Shown one piece after another: positions 1-6,226 of a DNA stretch of 12,434 bases (position 1 is its first letter; each line of letters opens with the position of its first letter). Made by a program: the position numbers and the translations under genes. The stretch is taken from the NCBI GenBank assembly GCA_007571185.1, contig RKRX01000091.1:1-12434 (forward strand). The letters run 5' to 3'. Below the pieces are notes generated by a model. The model worked only from the letters and a program-made list of their open reading frames with translations, had not been told where the DNA came from and ran no database searches. This DNA comes from Oceanicaulis sp. (GTDB taxonomy: Bacteria > Pseudomonadota > Alphaproteobacteria > Caulobacterales > Maricaulaceae).

Positions 1-810
1 GGTGCGCCCGAGCTGTCCGGCGTGATGCTGGTGACGGCGCTGTTTGGCATGACGGGACTGGCCGATGACCTGTTCGATCTTGATGAACGCTTGAAATTTA
101 TTGCTTTTCTGGCGCTGTGCGCAGGCTTGGCATGGGTGACCGGTCCGGTGACCTGGCTGGGGGTGACCTATGACCTGGGCATGACCCTGCCAATTTGGGC
201 GGGGATGTCGGGTGCGATCCTGTTTGTGTTTGTTGTGGTCAATGCCGCCAATTTCATGGATGGATCGGACGGCATTCTGGCCAGCGTGATGATCCCTGCG
301 GGGTTGGGACTGATGCTGGCGGGGCTGGTGGCGGGTTCAACGGCGGCGAGCGTGAGTGGAGCCATATTAATGGCGGGGCTTACAGGTTTTCTGGTGCTGA
401 ACTGGCCGCCAGCAAAAGTGTTTGCTGGGGATGTGGGTGCGCTTTCCGCTGGCGCGCTTTATGCCGGCGGGGCGCTCTGCATGGCCGGGAAAGGGTTTTC
501 CGGCTCGCTCTGGCTGGCGGTTCTTTTCGTGCTGGTGTTTGTGGTTGATGTGCTGCTCACGCTGTTGCGTCGGGCGCGCCACGGACGTTTTTCTCTCGGC
601 GCTCATCGTGAGCATGCCTATCAACGCCTGATCGATTCAGGCTGGAGTCATCGCACTGTCGCGCTGGGTTATGGGGGGGTGACCGGTCTGATTGTTCTGA
701 CCGGACTGGCCGCCGCCCAGGGACCGGATGGCGCTGTGCCGGTTGTATTTGCAGTCTGGACTGTAATCCTGACCATTTTGCACGTCTGGACGGGGCGGCG
801 GCCGGTCTAG
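1..810 (+). CDS. Polyprenyl-phosphate glycosyl-1-phosphate transferase, WecA/WbpL type (5' partial)
   Basis: This is an integral membrane enzyme of glycosyltransferase family 4 (MraY/WecA/WbpL). The family transfers a sugar-1-phosphate from a UDP-sugar to undecaprenyl phosphate, starting assembly of O-antigen or another surface glycan at the inner membrane. The frame is open from base 1, so the gene enters from outside the window; the GTG at 22 is only an internal codon. Visible motifs, numbered from base 1, are the Asp pair in GLADDLFD (D22, D23), NAANFMDGSDG (81-91), FAGDVGA (141-147) and the cytoplasmic HREHAYQRL (202-210), which is typical of the WecA/WbpL branch rather than MraY. Several hydrophobic stretches separate them. 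The stop TAG (808-810) overlaps the stop of the convergent carboxypeptidase gene. The family is clear; the sugar specificity (GlcNAc, FucNAc, QuiNAc) cannot be read from sequence. Confidence 0.9.
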   Translation, partial: GAPELSGVMLVTALFGMTGLADDLFDLDERLKFIAFLALCAGLAWVTGPVTWLGVTYDLGMTLPIWAGMSGAILFVFVVVNAANFMDGSDGILASVMIPAGLGLMLAGLVAGSTAASVSGAILMAGLTGFLVLNWPPAKVFAGDVGALSAGALYAGGALCMAGKGFSGSLWLAVLFVLVFVVDVLLTLLRRARHGRFSLGAHREHAYQRLIDSGWSHRTVALGYGGVTGLIVLTGLAAAQGPDGAVPVVFAVWTVILTILHVWTGRRPV

Positions 811-1931
811 AGCCGATCAAGCACGGCCCGGATGGCGTCGAGCTGGCTGGCGCCGAGTTTCATGGAACGTCCCGCTGACCAGCCGAAATCTGCGTCGGGC
901 GTGATGGCGCTGTCCTTGAAGGGCATTTCTAGGGTCATGGCCAGACAGCCGAATGCGTGACGCATCCAGTGGGTGGCGATGGACAGGTCTGCTGTACCTG
1001 GCGCATCCACCTGATAGCCGTGCTGGGTCTGGAAATCGGGATTGAATCGCCTGAGTTCGGTCTTGTAACCGTCCAGCATGAGCTGATCGGCTTCGGTCCA
1101 GCCCGGAACGCCTTCGGCCCCGGCGATGAAATTGTAGGGCAGGCTTTCATCGCCATGCATGTCCAGAAACAGGTCCACGCCGGTGCTGTCCATCGCATCA
1201 AGCACAGCTTTGACTTCCGGGCTATTTTCGGCGCTGGCCTTATCCCATTCCCTGTTGAGATTGATCCCCCTGGCGTTGGTGCGCAGATGGCCGCGGAAAG
1301 AACCGTCCGGGTTCATGTTGGGCACGATGTGAAACACCGCCCGGTCCAGAACATCCCGAGCGACCGGGTCGTCATCGTCCAACAGACGTTCCACAAGTCC
1401 TTCCGCGGCCCATTCCGCCATGGTTTCGCCGGGGTGTTGGCGGGCGATAATCCACAGAACTTTCTTGCCATAGCCCGGCTCGCCTGCGACTAGACGATCA
1501 ATATCACGTCCATCCAGAGTTTCGCCGATCACATCCAGTCGCACACGGGGATCGATCTGGCATGAGGCGATCAACGCATCGTGACGGGCCATGGGATAGG
1601 GGGTAAAGTACGCGATCCAGACCGCGTCCGCAGTCGGAGTCAGCGACATGATGAGGCGCCCGTTTTCATAGGCGGTTTTGATCCGGCCCCAGTTCTCGCG
1701 ATCTTCGGACGCTACCGCCTTGTAGTCTTTCCAACCGTCAGGATAGGCGGCGGCGCCAGCATTCTCGATCACCATGCGAACCGGGGTATTTTTCGCGCCG
1801 GACAGGCGGAAATGGAACCACTGAAAAAAGTCGGAACCATTGTCCTGGGCGACCTGAAGTCGGATATCGACGGGATCTGCAATGGATTTGACGATGATAT
1901 TGCCAGAATCAAACCGGCTGGAAATGCGCAT
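807..1931 (-). CDS. M14 zinc carboxypeptidase, cytosolic carboxypeptidase (CCP)-like
   Basis: The product is a 374-residue metallocarboxypeptidase with the layout of the CCP/AGBL-like M14 branch: an N-terminal beta-rich domain (about 1-125) followed by the zinc peptidase domain. Visible signatures are RQHPGE (zinc ligands H166 and E169), NMNPDG (205-210), RGINLNREW (221-229), LDMHGDE with the third zinc ligand H259, and TLEMPFKD with the likely catalytic E335. There is no signal peptide, so a cytoplasmic location is inferred. The frame is open further upstream to 2042, but that would run into the polyprenyl synthase gene. The ATG at 1931 has a GGAGGA ribosome binding site 5 bases ahead (+ strand 1937-1942), so it was chosen. 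The gene lies 56 bases downstream of the polyprenyl synthase on the same strand and may share its transcript. Eukaryotic relatives trim glutamates from protein tails; the bacterial substrate is unknown. Confidence 0.9.
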   Translation of the reverse strand: MRISSRFDSGNIIVKSIADPVDIRLQVAQDNGSDFFQWFHFRLSGAKNTPVRMVIENAGAAAYPDGWKDYKAVASEDRENWGRIKTAYENGRLIMSLTPTADAVWIAYFTPYPMARHDALIASCQIDPRVRLDVIGETLDGRDIDRLVAGEPGYGKKVLWIIARQHPGETMAEWAAEGLVERLLDDDDPVARDVLDRAVFHIVPNMNPDGSFRGHLRTNARGINLNREWDKASAENSPEVKAVLDAMDSTGVDLFLDMHGDESLPYNFIAGAEGVPGWTEADQLMLDGYKTELRRFNPDFQTQHGYQVDAPGTADLSIATHWMRHAFGCLAMTLEMPFKDSAITPDADFGWSAGRSMKLGASQLDAIRAVLDRL

Positions 1932-1987
1932 GACAGTCCTCCAGGCAGAAGGGAAAAGAAGGAACGGCTGATAGCCTTCCCTGAAAC

Positions 1988-3004
1988 TCAGTAGGCGCGC
2001 TCGACCATGAACTCGGCCAAGGCGGCCAGTGCTTCTGACCATTCATTGCGGGGAACCGCATCCAGCGCTTTCACCGCGGCGGCGGCATGATGGCGCGCCG
2101 CATGCAGTGTAGCATCCAGCGCGCCGTGTGTTTTCAGAAGCGTCACGGCATGGTCAAAGTCGATACTGGTCTGTTCGCCTCGGGCGATGACCCGGTTCCA
2201 GAAGGCGCGCTCAGTATCGTCAGCCGCTTCCACGGCCAGCACCACAGGCAAGGTGACCTTGCCCTCCCGGAAATCATCGCCGGTGTTCTTGCCCAGATCG
2301 GTGGTCAGACCGCCATAATCAAGCACGTCATCCACCAGCTGGAACGCCAGTCCCAGTTCCCGGCCGTGGGTTTCCAGCGCGGCTTCCACGGTCTTACAGG
2401 ATCCATTAAGGATTGGGCTGACATGGGCGGCGGCCGAGAAGAGCGCTGCGGTCTTGGCGTCAATAATGCTCATATATTCCGCACGTGTGATCGCGATGTT
2501 GCGCATGGCGGCCAGCTGGCGCACTTCACCCTCGGCGATTACGGCGGCGGTGCGACTGAGCACGTGCAGGGCGTCCATGGAGCCTGCATCCACCATCAGC
2601 ATGAAAGCGCGCGCAAACAGAAAGTCGCCCACAAGTACGGAATGGGCGTTGCCCCAGATTGCATTGGCGGGCCCCTTTCCCCGGCGCAACCTGCTTTGGT
2701 TGGTCACGTCATCGTGCAGCAGGGTGGCGGAATGAATGAACTCTACAGCTGCGGCCAGCGCAATATGAGCGTGACCTTCATAGCCCAGTGTCCGGGCCGC
2801 AGCGACGGTGATCAGCGGGCGAATCCGCTTACCGCCTGCGGCCACCAGATAGGCGGCTGTTTCTGGAATCAGTTGCGTGGCGCTGGCCATGCGGTCTTCG
2901 ATCATGGCTTCCACAGACGCCATATCGGCGCTGGCCAGGCTCGCCAGCCGAATTGCCGGGTTGACCGGGTCGGCCTGTATGTCAGCTTGAGGAAGACTGC
3001 TCAC
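1988..3004 (-). CDS. ispB: Long-chain trans-polyprenyl diphosphate synthase (octa/decaprenyl type)
   Basis: The enzyme elongates an allylic diphosphate with isopentenyl diphosphate to make the polyprenyl tail of ubiquinone. Alphaproteobacteria usually make Q10, so decaprenyl is likely, but chain length is inference. Visible landmarks are GGKRIRP, the first aspartate region LLHDDVTNQS followed by LRRG, GNAHSVLVGDFLFARAF, and the second motif FQLVDDVLDYGG (D225, D226, D229). The first motif is D98-D99-V-T-N102: the third aspartate of DDxxD is asparagine, while the second motif is canonical. The GTG at 3004 was chosen because AAGGGG lies 6 bases ahead (+ strand 3011-3016). An ATG at 3058 in the same frame would add 18 residues but has no ribosome binding site. 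The resulting 338 residues fit the family. The gene is divergent from the TrmN6-like gene and followed by the carboxypeptidase. Confidence 0.92.
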   Translation of the reverse strand: MSSLPQADIQADPVNPAIRLASLASADMASVEAMIEDRMASATQLIPETAAYLVAAGGKRIRPLITVAAARTLGYEGHAHIALAAAVEFIHSATLLHDDVTNQSRLRRGKGPANAIWGNAHSVLVGDFLFARAFMLMVDAGSMDALHVLSRTAAVIAEGEVRQLAAMRNIAITRAEYMSIIDAKTAALFSAAAHVSPILNGSCKTVEAALETHGRELGLAFQLVDDVLDYGGLTTDLGKNTGDDFREGKVTLPVVLAVEAADDTERAFWNRVIARGEQTSIDFDHAVTLLKTHGALDATLHAARHHAAAAVKALDAVPRNEWSEALAALAEFMVERAY

Positions 3005-3132
3005 CTCGTGCCCCTTGATGTTCTCAATCAGTGCGCCGCACAATAGGTACTGGCCCATGAAGCGGCAAGTGTGCGGCGCTGTGTGAACCTCGTCGCATGT
3101 CAGTCACGGTCGCTGGAGAGATAGGGTCCGCC

Positions 3133-3240
3133 ATGATTAAGGTATTCGCCACGCATGATCCGGCGAAATTGAACCTGAGGAGGTCAGTCTTTCAGCGCGT
3201 CGGGATCAAGAATGCGCCAGATGGAGACATTGAACAGTGA
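3133..3240 (+). CDS. Short ORF, possible shortened DUF2007-like gene
   Basis: This 35-codon ORF starts with ATG at 3133 (weak AGGG about 6 bases ahead) and its TGA overlaps the GTG start of the next gene (GTGA at 3237-3240). Its N-terminal pattern, MI followed by T-x-D, a leucine, a serine and a GI near residue 25, resembles the start of DUF2007 proteins of about 70 residues. From memory, alphaproteobacteria often carry a DUF2007 gene between the polyprenyl synthetase and the TrmN6-like methyltransferase. The second half of that domain is missing here. A perfect AGGAGG (3178-3183) sits inside the ORF without a suitable start codon nearby. It could be a real small protein, a leader ORF coupled to the methyltransferase, or a decayed gene. 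Confidence 0.35.
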   Translation: MIKVFATHDPAKLNLRRSVFQRVGIKNAPDGDIEQ

Positions 3241-3962
3241 CCGGTGACACATTTCTGGGCGGTCGGGTTCGGTTACGCCAGCCCGAATCCGGCTATCGCG
3301 CCGGTATGGATGCAGCCGTGCTGGCGGCGGCGCTGAGGCTGAAACCCGGCATGACCGCTGCCGAGTTTGGATGCGGGGCGGGTGCAGCGCTGCTGAGTGC
3401 AGCGGTGCTCTATCCCCGGGCGCATCTGATCGGGCTGGAACGCGAGGCGGCGGTGGCGGCTCTGGCGCGAGCCAATGTACAGACAAACCGGATGCACGAC
3501 CGGGTTGAGATCCTTGAGGGGAACGCTCTGGATCAGACCGGACTGCGGGAGCTTGATGCCGTATTCTTCAATCCGCCTTTTTTTGATGACTTCACCGCTC
3601 TGCGCGCACCCGGATCGGACAAGACCTCAGCGTGGCTGTCAGATGAGGGTCTGGCCGCCTGGGTGCATACAGGGCTCCAGCGCTTGCGTTCAGGTGGAGT
3701 GATTACGGTTATCCAGCGTGCGGACCGGCTCGATGACTTGCTGGCGGTGCTCAGCCCAAAGGCGGGTGCGATTTCTATCTTGCCCATTCAAGCACGCGCC
3801 GCAGATACAGCCAAGCGCATAGTGGTGCAGGCGATCAAGAGCGCCCGAGGCCCCTTGCAGATTGTACCGGCGCTGGTGCTGCATGTTGACAGTTCCGGCG
3901 CCTTCACCCCACAGGCTCGGGCGATCCTCACTGGGCAAGCCTGCCTTGCGCTCCGCGTCTAG
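3237..3962 (+). CDS. trmN6: TrmN6-like tRNA1(Val) (adenine-N6)-methyltransferase
   Basis: This is a class I SAM-dependent methyltransferase of the YfiC/TrmN6 (COG4123) family, whose characterised member methylates N6 of A37 in tRNA1(Val). Visible features in the 241-residue product are the family N-terminus FLGGRVRLRQPESGYRAGMD, the SAM-binding glycine loop EFGCGAGAALL (43-53), an acidic residue after the second strand (GLERE, 66-70), and the catalytic NPPF motif (112-115) of N6-adenine methyltransferases. The GTG at 3237 is the first possible start, because an in-frame TGA lies at 3231-3233 and the next ATG (3306) would remove the conserved N-terminus. GGAG lies about ten bases upstream. The GTG overlaps the stop of the 35-codon ORF, suggesting translational coupling. 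Family assignment is firm; the exact tRNA target is inferred from the family. Confidence 0.87.
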   Translation: MTGDTFLGGRVRLRQPESGYRAGMDAAVLAAALRLKPGMTAAEFGCGAGAALLSAAVLYPRAHLIGLEREAAVAALARANVQTNRMHDRVEILEGNALDQTGLRELDAVFFNPPFFDDFTALRAPGSDKTSAWLSDEGLAAWVHTGLQRLRSGGVITVIQRADRLDDLLAVLSPKAGAISILPIQARAADTAKRIVVQAIKSARGPLQIVPALVLHVDSSGAFTPQARAILTGQACLALRV

Positions 3963-3999
3963 AGGGGTCATCTGTTCACCATCCGACTGGAGAATAAAC

Positions 4000-4839
4000 A
4001 TGTCATTTTTTGAACGAGTGCAAACAGTGTTCAAGGCGACAAAGACGTATGTAAACACGCTTCTGGGGCGGGACAAACCGGTTATCCCTGTGCTGCGGCT
4101 GGACGGCGTGATCGCTGCTGGTGTGCGCAATGGGGACACACTTAACCTACAGCGGGTGGAGAAACAGCTCGATAAAGCCTTTGCGATAAACAGCGCGCCA
4201 GCGGTCGCTCTGACGGTCAACTCGCCTGGCGGAAGCCCGGTGCAGTCGCGTCTGATCCATGACCGTATCCGCGCTCTGGCTGAGGAAAAGGACAAGACGG
4301 TTCTGGTGTTCTGTGAGGACGTGACCGCCTCGGGCGGTTACTGGATCGCTGTGGCGGGGGACGAGATCTTTGTGGATCCTGCCACAATCATCGGTTCCAT
4401 CGGCGTCATCATGGCCGGGTTCGGATTTCAAGAAGTGCTGGAAAAACTCGGCGTAGAGCGGCGTGTGCGCACTGCAGGTGAGAACAAATCTTTCTCCGAC
4501 CCTTTTCGTCCTGAGACCGAGGCGCAGATCGCAGTGTCCGAACGTTTGCTCAAGGGTCTGCATGAGCAGTTCATCGCCCATGTGAAGAACCGGCGAGGCG
4601 ACAAGCTCAGCGAAGACGCCGCACTGTTTGACGGATCAATTTATCTCGGCAGCGAGGCGGTTGAGAACGGTCTGGCGGACGCTACCGGTAATGTACGGAC
4701 TGTGCTCAAGGCGCGGTATGGCGATGAGGTTCGCATCAAGCCCTTCGCCCCAGCGCGACAGGGCCTTCTGGGTCGTCTGATGGGCGCGGCGCTTGATCAG
4801 GTGGAGATACGCACAATCTGGGCGCGGTTTGGCCTCTAG
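4000..4839 (+). CDS. S49 family serine peptidase, single-domain SohB/SppA-like
   Basis: This 279-residue protein is a one-domain S49 peptidase, shorter than the two-domain SppA of E. coli and nearer to SohB or the 36-kDa type. The family uses a Ser-Lys dyad to cleave signal peptide remnants and membrane proteins. The likely nucleophile is S111 in TASGGYW and the likely base K163 in GENKSFSDPF. Other landmarks are NSPGGSPVQSRLIHDRI and GSIGVIMAGFG. No strong transmembrane helix is visible at the N-terminus, so membrane attachment is uncertain. The ATG at 4000 was chosen because GGAG (3989-3992) lies 7 bases ahead; the frame is open upstream to 3862, but that would overlap the methyltransferase gene. 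The gap to the methyltransferase is only 37 bases, so co-transcription is likely. Confidence 0.92.
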   Translation: MSFFERVQTVFKATKTYVNTLLGRDKPVIPVLRLDGVIAAGVRNGDTLNLQRVEKQLDKAFAINSAPAVALTVNSPGGSPVQSRLIHDRIRALAEEKDKTVLVFCEDVTASGGYWIAVAGDEIFVDPATIIGSIGVIMAGFGFQEVLEKLGVERRVRTAGENKSFSDPFRPETEAQIAVSERLLKGLHEQFIAHVKNRRGDKLSEDAALFDGSIYLGSEAVENGLADATGNVRTVLKARYGDEVRIKPFAPARQGLLGRLMGAALDQVEIRTIWARFGL

Positions 4840-5003
4840 GTCTGTTGACGTTTACTCAAACCGCCGAATTGTCCTGTGAGAGCTATGAAGGCTGGCAGGC
4901 TTGTGTTGTTGATCCTGTCACGGCGCACGACGCCCCTGACTTTCGTTGCCGGTTTAAAAAGCAACGGCGTCGCGCCCCGATAGCGGTCGCGCCAATCGCA
5001 GAT

Positions 5004-5032
5004 ACGTGGGATCTCCCACCGTAGAGGTTTTT
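5004..5032 (+). terminator. Possible weak intrinsic terminator downstream of the S49 peptidase gene
   Basis: GTGGG (5006-5010) pairs with CCCAC (5015-5019) across the 4-base loop ATCT. The stem can be lengthened by AC/GT with a one-base bulge. A run of five T (5028-5032) follows after 8 intervening bases, which is further than in a classic intrinsic terminator. It lies about 165 bases after the peptidase stop, in a stretch (4840-5045) where I see no gene. Weak support. Confidence 0.25.
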
Positions 5033-5045
5033 GGGGAATTATACG

Positions 5046-5518
5046 CTAAGTCGCCATTTGCACCTGATTGCTTCCGCCCAGAGGAGCAGGCGCGTGCCTT
5101 ATGGAAGACCTCAGCCTGACCATCCTTTTGTCCACCGCCTCAGCCGTCTTGCGTTTAACCCTTGCCAACAGCCCCGGTTTCGAGGCGCGATCAACCAACG
5201 AGATAACGGCCCCGCGGCGCCCCTTGCCGATGCCGACTGCTATCGGGCGAGGCTTCATCCGAAACTGTCCGGCTATCTGTTCCAGGCTCCATCCCTTCTC
5301 TAGCTTCGCCTGCACCGTCTCCCACAACCCAGCTGTCATCTTCCTCAAAACCTGTGAGGCTTTCCGCCGATGCTCCTTCGCCCTCCGATCTGCTTGGTCC
5401 TGACGATGGCCGCGGCTCCCTGAGTTCACGCGATGGCTGCCTGCAAAAGCCCGCTTGCCAGTAGCGCCTTTGTTTGGCATCGGTCAATATAGGTCAGGTG
5501 GTGGTAACCTTTTGGCAT
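5046..5518 (-). pseudogene. IS30-family transposase remnant (frameshifted, internally deleted)
   Basis: On the minus strand an ATG at 5518, preceded by GAGGAG, begins MPKGYHHLTYIDRCQ, the conserved N-terminus of IS30-family transposases, and continues to ALLASGL with a helix-turn-helix start. That frame hits a stop at about 5426. Homology resumes in another frame from about 5437 with NSGSRGHRQDQADRRAKEHRRK, then RKMTAGLWETVQAKLEKGWSLEQIAGQF. It then jumps directly to GAVISLVDRASKPGLLARVKRKTAEAV, a part of the catalytic domain. The DWEADTIIG-type segment carrying the first catalytic Asp is missing, as is everything after about 5115, where the sequence becomes unrelated. At least one frameshift with a small deletion, one internal deletion and loss of the C-terminal half make it non-functional. 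I could not find terminal inverted repeats. Confidence 0.85.
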
Positions 5519-5723
5519 GGCAATCTCCTCTTCGTACCGTGATTGCCGCCGCCATCTGGCCGATCCACAACATCGTGGGTCACGAAAACCGACATCCCTC
5601 CCACAGATACAGGGCATCGCACTTCGCAGCGGCGCGGGGGTCTCGTTTCAAGGTGCAACGTATACCATTGGTTCTGCAGTAACGCGTACCGTGCTTCCGT
5701 TATCCTTGCAAGTGAAAACGGTG

Positions 5724-6062
5724 ATGAAGAATCTACGAGCACGATTCTGGGTGGACGCCCTGCGGAGGCGAGCGGAGAGTGCTGGCGCCAGTGTGTATAT
5801 TGAACACAAGGGCGATCCCGATGCAGGGGTGGTGCTACTAAAAATCCTGCTACCCGATTGTATGGCCCAAATTTACACCTCGGTGCATAATTTTGAGGGG
5901 GAGCGGGTATGGATCCGGCCTTTGGGCGCCGCCCCTGTGCCGGAACAGGACATTTCCGCCTATGTCGTTCAGCGCATGGGAGACGATCCAGACCTGTGGC
6001 TGGTGGAGATTGACGATGTGAAAGGGCGGCACTTTCTGAACGAACCGCTTGAGAGATTTTGA
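5724..6062 (+). CDS. DUF1491 family protein
   Basis: This small soluble protein of 112 residues has unknown function. DUF1491 proteins are, to my knowledge, found mainly in Alphaproteobacteria. Family landmarks visible are LRARFWVDALRRRAESAGA near the N-terminus, KGDPDAGVVLLK, a variable middle ending in GERVWIRPLG, then VPEQDISAYVVQR, DDPDLWLVEIDD and GRHFLNEP at the end. The ATG at 5724 gives the family's usual length. GTG codons at 5712 and 5721 are alternatives, and none has a strong ribosome binding site. The open frame upstream to 5517 crosses the transposase remnant's start region and shows no family similarity. The IS30 remnant lies just upstream and may have replaced the original promoter region. 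Neighbouring prfC follows after 164 bases on the same strand. Confidence 0.85.
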   Translation: MKNLRARFWVDALRRRAESAGASVYIEHKGDPDAGVVLLKILLPDCMAQIYTSVHNFEGERVWIRPLGAAPVPEQDISAYVVQRMGDDPDLWLVEIDDVKGRHFLNEPLERF

Positions 6063-6145
6063 GATTGATCTGTCACCTTACCTATGTCTGGGACAGGGCA
6101 AGGCGGTGAATGAAGTGATTTCGAGGCCTAGGTGGCCGGATGCCT

Positions 6146-6171
6146 GCAAGGCCGGGTGCGCCCCGTCTTGC
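6146..6171 (+). other. Stable hairpin in the prfC leader
   Basis: GCAAGGC (6146-6152) pairs with GTCTTGC (6165-6171), including one G-T pair. After a one-base bulge, GGG pairs with CCC across a 5-base loop, giving about ten base pairs within 26 bases. No T run follows, so it is not a standard terminator. It lies between the DUF1491 stop and the prfC start, about 55 bases ahead of the prfC ATG. It could be a processing or attenuation element, or chance in GC-rich DNA. Confidence 0.35.
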
Positions 6172-6226
6172 TTGTGGAGGGCGGCTCGGCTACCTCGCTA
6201 CCACGTATTTATTGCAGGATTTGCCG

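Noticed and set aside
957..1493. Plus-strand open frame of 178 codons across the carboxypeptidase gene
   Set aside because: It lies entirely antisense to a gene with clear M14 catalytic motifs and its translation shows no recognisable family; open antisense frames are common at this GC content.
2087..3046. Plus-strand open frame of 319 codons opposite the polyprenyl synthase gene
   Set aside because: Long but fully antisense to a well-supported enzyme gene; its His- and Gln-rich translation looks like a shadow frame.
3059..3132. Possible shared divergent promoter between the polyprenyl synthase and methyltransferase genes
   Set aside because: The short gap requires promoters in both directions, but I could not find a -35/-10 pair with acceptable spacing.
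5517..5723. N-terminal extension of the DUF1491 frame
   Set aside because: It would add 69 residues with no similarity to the family and crosses the transposase remnant's start region; the family length fits a start near 5724.
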